The translations under genes and the position numbers were made by a program. Of a stretch of 64,000 nt of DNA, positions 54,249 through 64,000 are shown one piece after another (the first letter of the stretch is position 1; each line of letters opens with the position of its first letter). Source of the DNA: AWTP1-13 sp963814055 (GTDB taxonomy: Bacteria > Pseudomonadota > Alphaproteobacteria > Rhizobiales > Hyphomicrobiaceae); the NCBI GenBank assembly GCA_963814055.1, contig CAWFBJ010000017.1, forward strand, positions 558,001 through 622,000, in the 5' to 3' direction. The notes beneath the pieces are model-generated. The model did no database searches. It was not told the origin of the DNA and saw nothing but the letters and a program-made list of their open reading frames with translations.

Positions 54249-55166
54249 CTACTGGGCGGCTCGGGCCGCCTCGAGGATCGCATGCCCGACGGGTTCGGCG
54301 CCCACTTTCACTTCGACCGTCATGCCGAGAAAATCGCCGGCGTCACCGAAAAAGGTGCCTGATAGAGGAATAGCCTGGCTCGGATCGCGCGCCACAGCCA
54401 CGCGAATAAGATCGCGATTGCCGATGATGGCGTTGGTGGGGTCGAACTCAACCCATCCCGCACCCGGCAGATAAACCTGGCACCAGGCGTGGGTCGAACC
54501 GCCACCCACGTGCCGCGGCCCATCGCGACTAGGCACATACAGGTAGCCGGAAACGAAGCGGGCGGCGAAGCCGAGCGATCGCAGCGCCTCGATCATGAGC
54601 AGGGCGAGGTCGCGGCAGCTCCCGCGCTTGAGCCGTAATGTTTCGGCCGGTGGCCTTGTGCCCGGTTCCGTGCGGCGTTCGTAGGTGAAGCCTTCCTTGA
54701 AGGCATAGGTCAGCGTCATCAGCAGCATGCCGGTATCGGTGGTGCCGCCCTTGCGCAGGAATTGCCGCACCCAATTGTGGATGGCCTGGTCCGGGTCCGG
54801 ATACTGGGGCGTGGTCGCCGGCAGCAGGTCCGATATCTCCTCGGGCGTATAGATGAAGGGATATTTCTGGGCGTAGTCCTCGATCTCGAAAACAGGGGCA
54901 TTCGACGGCGCATGGTCAAGCCAGATGTTGCTCTCGAAGCGCAGTTCCTTGGCCGGGCGCCCGTGAAAGTCGGCGATCGTTACGCAATTGCCGAATACGT
55001 CGTGCACCCAGCGCATCGTCGTGGGCTCGGGCCTTATCGTGAGCCAGGCCTCGAGCAGCTTCTGGTCGTAGCTGTCGCGCGGGCGGAACATCATGCGGTG
55101 CTCGCCGAACGACACCGGCTGCTTGTAGCGATATGTGGTGGTGTGGCGGACTGTGAGCAGGGTCAT
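54249..55166 (-). CDS. Transglutaminase-like cysteine protease domain protein
   Basis: 305 residues. N-terminal part LLTVRHTTTYRYKQPVSFGE, HRMMFRPRDSYD, then the core with Cys in RLKRGSCRDLALLMIEALRS, His in GGGSTHAWCQVYLPGAGW and Asp in EFDPTN. The two transglutaminase-like genes differ in sequence, so they are not a recent duplication. They often accompany circularly permuted ATP-grasp and alpha-E proteins in a conserved module, not seen here. Confidence 0.85.
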   Translation of the reverse strand: MTLLTVRHTTTYRYKQPVSFGEHRMMFRPRDSYDQKLLEAWLTIRPEPTTMRWVHDVFGNCVTIADFHGRPAKELRFESNIWLDHAPSNAPVFEIEDYAQKYPFIYTPEEISDLLPATTPQYPDPDQAIHNWVRQFLRKGGTTDTGMLLMTLTYAFKEGFTYERRTEPGTRPPAETLRLKRGSCRDLALLMIEALRSLGFAARFVSGYLYVPSRDGPRHVGGGSTHAWCQVYLPGAGWVEFDPTNAIIGNRDLIRVAVARDPSQAIPLSGTFFGDAGDFLGMTVEVKVGAEPVGHAILEAARAAQ

Positions 55167-55356
55167 TGCAAGGCGGTGGCCGCACTCCGGTGTGCCATGG
55201 TGATGCAGTGCGCAAATCGACCAACAACGCAGTGCAAGATTCGTGCGCACTTGTCTGCCGGGAGCGCCTCGGGCGCACCAAAGCGAGGGGCGGGAATGGC
55301 AATTCCGCCACGTCCCGCCGTGTGCCAGTGCAACGTGCCCAACCTGATGCTGCGGT

Positions 55357-55653
55357 CTACTTGGTGCCGCTGAATGGCCAGCTGCCGATGGCGCCGGCGC
55401 TGACGGTGCCCGAAATCTTGTCGCCGTCCACTGTTCCGCTGAACGCCAGCGTCAGGGGCATCGGGTTCTTGATGTCGGCCTTCCAGGACGCGCTGCTGCC
55501 GTCCAACTTGCCCTCGTAGATGTCGGTGGCATTGCCTTCCTCGCCGGTGAGCTTGCCGGTGAGCGCTCCACCCGCGGTCTGCAGCGCCAGGGTCGATTTG
55601 CGCTCGCCGATCGGCGTTTGCATGCTCAGCTTCCAGGTGCCGTCTGCGGACAT
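55357..55653 (-). CDS. Small hypothetical protein
   Basis: 98 residues from ATG 55653 with GGGAG upstream. Beta-rich (GTWKLSMQTPIGERKSTLAL, GALTGKLTGEEGNATDIYEG, LTLAFSGTVDGDKISGTVSA, GAIGSWPFSGTK). No signal peptide is evident; the TGT..GW-type repeats resemble small lipocalin-like beta proteins (DUF-type). No function known. Confidence 0.65.
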   Translation of the reverse strand: MSADGTWKLSMQTPIGERKSTLALQTAGGALTGKLTGEEGNATDIYEGKLDGSSASWKADIKNPMPLTLAFSGTVDGDKISGTVSAGAIGSWPFSGTK

Positions 55654-55873
55654 CTCTTGTACTCCCAACTTGTGATCGCCCTGCCTTATCGGAAAAGTGT
55701 GGCAGCGGCCAGTCCGGCACCCGGGGGCGACCATTCGCCCAAGAGGGACCCGCATCAGCTGGGGAAACCCTGGTCCGGCAGATAGTTGCCGCCGCAGACC
55801 CGATGCCATGATAGCGGCTGCGCGCGCAATTCGCTCGGCGTGCGCCTCCATTCGCGGCTGGAAGGGTTGGCTC

Positions 55874-57340
55874 ATGGTCGGATTTTCCTACGGTGAACTG
55901 CGCGAGGAATACGCAGATCTCTGGGGGGCGATGAAAATTCCAGCCGGCACCGCATCTGCCTTGGATGCGCGCATTCGGGCGATAGCCAGGGGCCGTCCGC
56001 GCTACGACCAGGTCGCCAATGCGACAGGCGTACCCTGGTACGTCATCGCCATCATCCATGAGATGGAAGCGAGCCTCAAATTCACGACCCACCTCCACAA
56101 CGGCGACCCGCTGACCGACCGCACCGTCCAGGTCCCGGCCGGACGGCCGCCGGCAGGCATGCCGCCGTTCGAGTGGGAAGACAGCGCCATCGATGCGCTG
56201 ATGCTGAAGAACCTCAACCAGGTGAAGCTGTGGTCGATCGAGCGCATCGCCTACCAGCTCGAGGCCTACAACGGCTGGGGCTACCGCACGCGCGAGACCG
56301 GCATCAACACGCCCTACCTGTGGAGCGCTACCACCAACTACAGGAAGGGCAAGTTCGTCCGCGACCGCGTGTTCGACCCCAATGCCGTGAGCCGTCAGCT
56401 CGGCGCCATGGCCCTGTTGCGCCGCCTGATCGAGACGCAGGGCGTCAATGTCCCGAGCGAGGAGGACGTGCCGCTCCCCGCCGCACCGCCGCGCACCAGC
56501 GATGCGGACCTCGCCAGGCAACCTTATCCCGGCGTGGTCGTGCGCGTGAACCATGCCGACCCCGCCGTCGTCATGCTGCTGCAGCGGCGCCTCAACCAGC
56601 TCGGCTGCTGGGCCGCGGTCGATGTCCAGGGCAAGGCGGCGCCCGTTGCCGTCGACGGCGATTTCGGCCAGCAGACGCTGGCCGCCGTGAAGCTGTTCCA
56701 GGCCCGTACCTTCGACGCCGACGGCAGGGCTTTGGCGGTGGACGGCGTGATCGGGCGCGGCACCTGGGCGGCCCTGTTTCCCGACGCCCCGGAGGCGGTG
56801 CCGATTCCGCAGGCGGCGCCGCCCTCGCAGCTCTTGCGCAAGGTGGTGGAAGTGGCTGCGGCGGAAGAGGCCGAGCATATCCGCGAGCAGCCGCCCGGCT
56901 CCAACCGTGGTCCCCGCGTGGACGAGTATCTGCGCGCCGCCGGCCTCGACCCGAGCAAGGGCAACTATGCCTGGTGCGCTGCCTTCGTGGTCTGGTGCTT
57001 CGAAAGAGCCGCGCGCGCCATGGGAAGCACATCGCCTGTGCCGCGCACGGCCGGGGTGCATGACATGTGGCAGAAGGCCGGCCGGGCCGGATTGCGCCGG
57101 ATTCCCCACGACATCGCCACGGGAGATCCAAGCCTGGTCCAGCCGGGCCATGTCTTTTTCATCGATACGGGCGGAGGCCGTGGCCACGTAGGTCTGGTTG
57201 CCGGGCGATCGGGGAACGACTTTGCCACCATCGAAGGCAATACCAACGAGCTCGGCGGCCGCGAAGGCATCGGCGTGTTCGCGCGCACGCGCCCCGTGCG
57301 TCAGGCGACGCTGGGGTTTGTGGAATTCGCTGCGCGGTAG
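55874..57340 (+). CDS. Peptidoglycan-binding enzyme with CHAP-like C-terminus
   Basis: 488 residues, ATG 55874. Three domains. N-terminal (1-205) all-helical, with WYVIAIIHEMEASLKFTTHL and GDPLTDRTVQVPAGRPPAGM, a pattern of phage/lysozyme-like proteins with a Glu in IHEME. Middle (about 220-310) a PG_binding_1 domain (VVMLLQRRLNQLGCWAAVDV, VDGVIGRGTWAALFPDAP). C-terminal (325-488) CHAP/NlpC-like: Cys in NYAWCAAFVVWCFERAAR and His in GRGHVGLVAGRSGNDFATIE. No signal peptide, so perhaps export by holin or lysis. Endolysin- or effector-like; a role in wall turnover is inferred. Confidence 0.78.
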   Translation: MVGFSYGELREEYADLWGAMKIPAGTASALDARIRAIARGRPRYDQVANATGVPWYVIAIIHEMEASLKFTTHLHNGDPLTDRTVQVPAGRPPAGMPPFEWEDSAIDALMLKNLNQVKLWSIERIAYQLEAYNGWGYRTRETGINTPYLWSATTNYRKGKFVRDRVFDPNAVSRQLGAMALLRRLIETQGVNVPSEEDVPLPAAPPRTSDADLARQPYPGVVVRVNHADPAVVMLLQRRLNQLGCWAAVDVQGKAAPVAVDGDFGQQTLAAVKLFQARTFDADGRALAVDGVIGRGTWAALFPDAPEAVPIPQAAPPSQLLRKVVEVAAAEEAEHIREQPPGSNRGPRVDEYLRAAGLDPSKGNYAWCAAFVVWCFERAARAMGSTSPVPRTAGVHDMWQKAGRAGLRRIPHDIATGDPSLVQPGHVFFIDTGGGRGHVGLVAGRSGNDFATIEGNTNELGGREGIGVFARTRPVRQATLGFVEFAAR

Positions 57341-57367
57341 CTGCACCTGAGCTGCGCGCACCAACCC

Positions 57368-57433
57368 CGTGCTGAGCCTGTCGAAGCACGGCTTGGTATG
57401 CTCTACCCGTCCTTCGACAAGCTCAGGACGACG
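57368..57433. repeat. Inverted pair of GAGCTTGTCGAAGGAC-type repeats
   Basis: GTGCTGAGCCTGTCGAAGCA and GTCCTTCGACAAGCTCAGGA face each other across about 20 bases, the clearest head-to-head copy of this dispersed family in the window. Lies between two genes. Confidence 0.6.
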
Positions 57434-58000
57434 GCGCCAGCACGATGCGCTGGGCCTGGATCAGGCAGGCTTCGAACCCGGCGAGGTCGCGCATCTCGCG
57501 GCCGGGCGGCACGCCGCGGCGGATCACCTCGCCGCCCGAGGCCAGGATCGCCACCTCGATCATCAGGTTCTCGGCGAGGTCGTAGTCTTCGATGGCGACG
57601 TCCGGCGCATCGGCGTCCGGGGCGGGACGCCGGCCCGCCGGTGGGCCTCGACGCGACGGCGATACTCGGCGACCACATTGGTGTAGCCCAGCACCGGCCG
57701 CCCCAGAGCGCGCATGAAGCCGACCTCGAAAGCGGTGCCGGCATCCATCGACACGCCGCGAAACGGCGTGAGATTGGCGATCAGTCCGGCGCATGAGCGC
57801 ATGGCCGCCTCGTTGGCCGTGGAAATACGGCGCGCCTGCTCGCGCTTGGACAAGCCCGCAAGATCGAGCGAAGCGTCCAGCGGAAAGACGCCATCGAAGC
57901 CGTGCCTGGCGCACAGGTCCTGCTTGGCGCGGCCCATGGCCAGCGCATCGGGCAGGAACACCTCGGGGCCGGCGAGATAGAGACGGGGGCGGCGCGTCAT
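57423..58000 (-). CDS. Nucleoside 2-deoxyribosyltransferase, read with one frame break
   Basis: ATG 58000 (RRPRLYLAGPEVFLP). Family motifs: DGVFPLDASLDLAG, ISTANEAAMRSCAGLIANLT, PFRGVSMDAGTAFEVGFMRA (Asp/Glu catalytic) and LGRPVLGYTNV. A deletion of one base near 57630 switches to the frame reading DADAPDVAIEDYDLAENLMI, EVAILASGGEVI and the end FEACLIQAQRIVLAPSS. Salvage enzyme exchanging deoxyribose between bases. About 192 residues when joined. Confidence 0.75.
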
Positions 58001-58090
58001 GGGCTTAACAGGGGGGCTTAGCAGAGGGGCTTCGCAGGACAGAATCAGCAAGGATCAAGTTGCCAATTTAAGCGCCTGCACCGCCTCGGG

Positions 58091-58567
58091 CTATCCGGCG
58101 CGCTTGATGGCCTGGACAGCCTCTTCCAGCGCCTGCAGGAAGCGCGAGCGGTCTGGCCGCGTGAAGCTGGCGTTGTAGCCCTTGCTCTCGCCGGTCTCAC
58201 GCAGGTGGCGGGAGAACTCGCGCATGGACAGCGCCTGGCCGATATTGGCCTCCGTGAACGGCTTGCCGGTGTTGCCGATCACGCGTGCGCCGGCTTTGAG
58301 GCAGCGCGCCGCCAGCGGAATGTCGGCCGTGACCACGATGTCGCTTTTGGTGGCACGCTCGGCGATCCAGTCGTCGGCCGCATCGGGGCCGTCGGGCACG
58401 ACCACGCGCTTGATCAGCGGTCCCTCCGGCAGGCGCATATACGCGTTGGACACAAAGATGATCTCGAGCCCATGCCGCTCCGCCACGCGCACCGCCTCGT
58501 CCTTCACAGGACAGGCATCGGCGTCGATGTAGAGGGTGGTGGGCACGGGAGGCCGCCGATCACGCAA
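58091..58567 (-). CDS. yaiI: YaiI/YqxD family protein (UPF0178)
   Basis: 158 residues. LYIDADACPVKDEAVRVAER at the N-terminus, VVPDGPDAADDWIAERATKS, DIVVTADIPLAARCLKAGAR and GESKGYNASFTRPDRSRFLQ are hallmarks. PIN-like fold with conserved Asp residues; a nuclease activity is supposed but not shown. ATG 58567. Confidence 0.9.
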   Translation of the reverse strand: MRDRRPPVPTTLYIDADACPVKDEAVRVAERHGLEIIFVSNAYMRLPEGPLIKRVVVPDGPDAADDWIAERATKSDIVVTADIPLAARCLKAGARVIGNTGKPFTEANIGQALSMREFSRHLRETGESKGYNASFTRPDRSRFLQALEEAVQAIKRAG

Positions 58568-58636
58568 CGGGCGCCAGGCCGAGATCAGCCCGCGACACGG
58601 CCGCTCCCGGGCAAACTCGGGCTCTACGCGCTGCCC

Positions 58637-59583
58637 TCACCTCAACCACTCCCCAAAAAATGCCTCAACGCGCGTGAACGCATCGGTACGGGCCTCGGCG
58701 TCCGTTTCGAGTACGGGAACGCGGCCATCAGGCCCGCGATATTGCGGCAGCTCGATGCGTTTCAAATCCGGCGCGTCGAAGGCGTGGACGGCACCTGGAT
58801 AAACCTTGAGTTCAATCGAATTGCCGCGCGCCTTCGCAGCATCAAGAAACGCCGCGCAGGGCTTAAGCTCGGTCCAGACGTCCGCATCGCCGAACAAAAC
58901 CAGCAGCGGCACCCGCGACGTCCAGCCCGTACGCTCGCCAGGCGGATAGGTCAGCGCCTGGAACTCCTCGCTGCAGGCGCCCGGATAAAACGCCACAGCA
59001 GCGCGGAAATCATGCTTCAACCGCGACGCGGCGGCTTTCCCCGCGTTCGCCACCCGCCCGATGGTTCTTTCATTGATGGCAATCAGCGCCGCGCCGCCGC
59101 CCTGCGACCAGCCCATCAAGGCGACGCGATCGGCCTGCACGAAAGGCTGCGCTTGCAGGAAAAACAATGCAGCATAGGCGTCTTTCGGCCGTTCGTGCCA
59201 CATAGTTTTCCCCGCTTCTCCGGTGGAGCGGGTCTGGCCGAAGCCGCGCGGCGTCGCGCTGTCGACGACGAGCGCGACGTAGCCCTTGTCGGTTAGGGCG
59301 CGCGCCCAAGGCGGATAAAGGGGGAAGAGCTGGCCCCGTGGAGTGAAAAGCCCGGAACATCCATGCATCATGACTACGGCTGGCCGCGGTTGGTCGCCAC
59401 CATCTTTCGGACGAAACAGATAACCGCTCAGCGCAAGCTCGCCATCGAATGATTTAAATTCTTCGCGTGGTAACCCTCCCGGCAACGATTGCTCTTGCGC
59501 CGAAACGGAAACGGCGCCCGCGATGATCGCAAGCGCCGCGAGAACGACGGTTGTGCAGTCCCGTCCAAGGCGCGGGAGCAAGT

Positions 59584-59587
<4 letters not shown>
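58637..59587 (-). CDS. Secreted dienelactone hydrolase-like enzyme
   Basis: 316 residues. TTG 59587 overlaps the rpoD stop (TTGA), giving MNLLPRLGRD then a signal peptide (AALAIIAGAVSVSAQ). Alpha/beta hydrolase: MMHGCSGLF oxyanion loop, nucleophile elbow MGWSQGGG (Ser), GDADVW and His in AVHAFDAPDL. The triad Ser-Asp-His replaces the Cys of classical DLH. Substrate unknown. Coupled to rpoD by overlap, so maybe expressed by readthrough. Confidence 0.75.
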
Positions 59588-61611
<2,024 letters not shown>

Positions 61612-62017
61612 CAGGTCAGTCTCCGGCGCGCAAGGAGTGCGCTGTCAGCGTGAAGCAAACGTCTGCCAAGGTGTCTTGCAAAACTCGTACAGACCACGTC
61701 GATGGCCACACCCCAGCGCCCCATAGGAAACGCCCGCGTGCGGCGGCGAATCCCGCCACGCCAGGTCCTGCACAGTGAGGCCCACGGTGCCGAAGCGCGA
61801 AGGCTGAGCACGCCGGCTCGTAATGCCTTCTTTATTTGGGGCCCGTCGCAGGCATACACAACCGGTGTGCGCCTTGCCAGTGTTTCTTTGCAGTATCAAC
61901 GAAGGGCCTGGACCAATTATTCCCAGGCGTTCCGTCAAGGTAACCGCCAGGGCTTCCTGATGACGCAATCGATCCTGACCTCCGAAGTCCAGATTGCCAA
62001 TTGAACGAGGTCCAGTA
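61612..62017. other. rpoD upstream region
   Basis: 406 bp between dnaG stop and rpoD start, holding the rpoD promoter(s). An ORF on the plus strand from 61702 has no motif and is not annotated. No strong hairpin identified. Confidence 0.4.
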
Positions 62018-63952
62018 TTAATGGGCACCGGGGTCCTCCGCTTCACTCCGCCGCGCCATCCGGTCCTGGAGCTCCACGATACGTGCCCAGGTGGCCTCGC
62101 TCGGGTCCGCTCCCCAGGCCCGTTCCGCAGCCTGCAGAGCCATCGGAAGGCCAATCTGGGTGTCATGCAGCGCCAAAGCGTGCCGCCAGCCGGCCTCCAC
62201 TTCGCCGGCTTCTGCATCGCCTACTACAAATTTGTCGCTCTTGTGCGTAATCGCCCGCTCGGCAACGGCAATCGCGCTATCCAACCCTATGTCGCTGAGG
62301 TGGGAGCGAACAGAAGCCGAATCAAGAGGGTTTCCGGTGGACAGAAGCGCGAGCAGAGCCTCGCGGAGGCGCTCCAATGGAGCAGAGGTGAGCGTCAGCT
62401 CGGCCACCTCCTCGCACTGCTGCTCCAGCAACCAGGGGTGATTGACCAAGGCCAGCATGAGCAAGGCTTCGCGGGGCGGGGCTGTAATTGTTCGCTCCGA
62501 TAGTTCGTTGGTTCTGGCCAGGGCGGTTGCGGCGAGGGCTGCCCGCGGGGGTGCGCCCAACCGGGTGCGTTCGTTGGCGCGCTCCCGTACGCGCCAGTCG
62601 AGCTGGGTGTTGTCGCGTCGTTTGCCGGCGAATTGCGATGCGCGTTTGCCGTCGCTGCGCGTCAGCTCGCGGACCAGCTTGCGGTTCTTTTCGTAGAGTG
62701 TCTGCCGAAGCTCGCGCTCGTACTGATCGCGTACGCCGCGGTCGGCGATGCGGGCGACCAAAGCCTTGAGCCGCGCTTCCAGAGCGGCCCGCTGTTCGGG
62801 CGTGGCACCCGGCTGGTCGGTGCGCTCTTCGCGCTCGATGAGGACATCGAACAAGGGCCGCGTCCGGGTCGCCAGGATGTCCTGGAGAGCGGTCGCGCCG
62901 TGCTGACGCACGAGATCGTCTGGATCGAGCCCATCAGGCAGAAACGCGAACTGGATGCTATGCCCCGGCTGCAGATGCGGCAGCGCCGTTTCCACGGCTC
63001 GGAAAGCCGCCCGGCGTCCGGCGGCATCGCCGTCGAAGCACAGGGTCGGTTCGGGCGCCATGCGCCAGAGCAGCTTGAGCTGATCCTCCGTCAGGGCGGT
63101 GCCCAGCGGCGCGACAGTTTGCGGAAAGCCCGCTTCCGACAAGGCAATGACGTCCATGTAGCCTTCCACGACGATGATCTGGTTCTTGTCGTGGGCGGGT
63201 CCGCGCGCATTGTGCGCATTGAACAGCACGCCGCCTTTGTGAAAGAGCGGCGTTTCGGGCGAATTCAGGTACTTCGCCGGCGCATCGGGATCGAGCGCAC
63301 GCCCGCCGAAGGCGATAACGCGGCCTTTGGGGTCGGTGATGGGAAACATGATCCGGTGGCGGAAGCGATCGTAGGGCACCGGGATATCATCGCCGGCGAT
63401 CAGCATGCCCGACGCGACCATCTCGGCCGTGGAGAATCCCGCCTTGCCCAGGTGTTCCTTCAGCGCCGACTTGCTGTTGGGCGCATAGCCAAGGCGGAAG
63501 CGCCCGATGGCCTCCCTGGTGAGGCCGCGCTTGTCGAGATAGCGCCGCGCCTCCTGGCCTGACGCGGCTGCCAACTGTGCCTCGAAGTACTCTGCGGCTG
63601 CCGCCACGAGCGCATAAAGCCGCGTCCGCTCGTCTTCGGCTTGGATATCGCGCGGGCCGGCCTCGGGCATCGGCACGCCCGCTTCCTGGGCCAGCTGCTC
63701 GACGGCTTCGGGAAACGACAGGCCTTCGGTCTTGACCACGAAGGCAAAGATGTCGCCATGCTCGCCGGACGCGAAGCAGTGATAGAAGCCCTTCTGGTCA
63801 TTGACCGTGAAGGAGGGCGTCCGTTCCTGCTTGAAGGGGGACAAGCCCTTGAACTCACGGCCCGCGCGTTTCAGCGCCACCTTGCGCGACACCACCTGGC
63901 TGACGGGCAGCCGGGCGCGGATCTCATCGAGCAGGGACGGCGGAAAGCGCAT
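62018..63952 (-). CDS. dnaG: DNA primase
   Basis: 644 residues. Makes RNA primers for replication. N-terminal zinc-ribbon region is degenerate: LSPFKQERTPSF and YHCFASGEHG keep only one of the four usual ligands (C-x2-H...C-x2-C of E. coli). TOPRIM core: NQIIVVEGYMDVIALSEAGF (Glu-Gly-Tyr-Met-Asp) and CFDGDAAGRRAAFRAVETAL (Asp-x-Asp). C-terminal helicase-binding part (MLALVNHPWLLEQQCEEVAE, LTLTSAPLERLREALLALLS). Upstream of rpoD on the same strand, as in many bacteria. ATG 63952 is chosen. Confidence 0.95.
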   Translation of the reverse strand: MRFPPSLLDEIRARLPVSQVVSRKVALKRAGREFKGLSPFKQERTPSFTVNDQKGFYHCFASGEHGDIFAFVVKTEGLSFPEAVEQLAQEAGVPMPEAGPRDIQAEDERTRLYALVAAAAEYFEAQLAAASGQEARRYLDKRGLTREAIGRFRLGYAPNSKSALKEHLGKAGFSTAEMVASGMLIAGDDIPVPYDRFRHRIMFPITDPKGRVIAFGGRALDPDAPAKYLNSPETPLFHKGGVLFNAHNARGPAHDKNQIIVVEGYMDVIALSEAGFPQTVAPLGTALTEDQLKLLWRMAPEPTLCFDGDAAGRRAAFRAVETALPHLQPGHSIQFAFLPDGLDPDDLVRQHGATALQDILATRTRPLFDVLIEREERTDQPGATPEQRAALEARLKALVARIADRGVRDQYERELRQTLYEKNRKLVRELTRSDGKRASQFAGKRRDNTQLDWRVRERANERTRLGAPPRAALAATALARTNELSERTITAPPREALLMLALVNHPWLLEQQCEEVAELTLTSAPLERLREALLALLSTGNPLDSASVRSHLSDIGLDSAIAVAERAITHKSDKFVVGDAEAGEVEAGWRHALALHDTQIGLPMALQAAERAWGADPSEATWARIVELQDRMARRSEAEDPGAH

Positions 63953-64000
63953 GGCCTCGAATCACATTGGTGCTCATGCTCTGCATATGTGATTCGCAAT

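Noticed and set aside
61702..62004. Plus-strand ORF in the rpoD-dnaG gap
   Set aside because: Arg-rich, no motif, no ribosome site; regarded as a shadow frame.

Overview
The window is one stretch of a high-G+C alphaproteobacterial chromosome, most likely Hyphomicrobiales (Rhizobiales). Evidence: direct-repeat LexA boxes of the GAAC-N7-GAAC type, a dnaG primase whose zinc-finger ligands are mostly replaced, the dnaG/rpoD pairing, TrmFO, and best-fitting protein families throughout. I cannot fix the genus. At least ten single-base frame breaks occur, three of them near the 3' end of gyrA. I read most of these as uncorrected assembly indels, so broken genes outside the islands should not be taken at face value.

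Layout. 1-431: 3' end of leuA. 432-2366: about 1.9 kb of intergenic DNA made largely of dispersed palindromic repeats, with a broken small gene, a possible structured RNA and a LexA box next to a terminator. 2367-5310: acetyltransferase/secreted-protein fusion, META-domain protein, MreB-like actin. 5436-5511: tRNA-Lys(CTT). 5512-13268: two tandem accessory islands of about 3.8 and 4.0 kb. Each ends in a 45-bp copy of the tRNA-Lys 3' end (9226-9270, 13224-13268) preceded by a near-identical 100-bp element (9125-9224, 13098-13197). They carry phage-like small genes, an L,D-transpeptidase, a small lipoprotein, an esterase, a decayed DUF3800 gene and an ABM-like protein, but no recognisable integrase.

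13342-18790: minus-strand dipeptide/oligopeptide ABC transporter operon (binding protein, two permeases, two ATPases). 19187-25542: large Cys-rich secreted protein, small secreted protein, acyl-CoA synthetase and FadB-like beta-oxidation enzyme. 25682-32246: caspase-like protease, PAS protein overlapping an ECF sigma factor, GTP cyclohydrolase FolE, phasin-like protein, TrmFO, GAF histidine kinase. 32399-39586: SDR, membrane/pentapeptide-repeat protein, SOS-boxed ssb, DUF2306 protein, gyrA (QRDR reads HPHGNLAIYD). 39711-51652: cytochrome P460, LtrA, small membrane proteins, PDZ protein, nitrilase-GNAT-SnoaL operon, three MFS transporters, Cys-cluster protein, tandem cold-shock protein, thioesterase, 59-aa basic protein, ArsR-type regulator. 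51854-59587: DUF2235 hydrolase, two transglutaminase-like proteins, peptidoglycan-binding/CHAP enzyme, nucleoside deoxyribosyltransferase, YaiI, dienelactone hydrolase. 59584-63952: rpoD and dnaG.

The core part is ordinary housekeeping and scavenging metabolism. The novelty lies in the tandem tRNA-Lys islands with their shared 100-bp end module, and in the intergenic RNA/SOS candidates near the left end.
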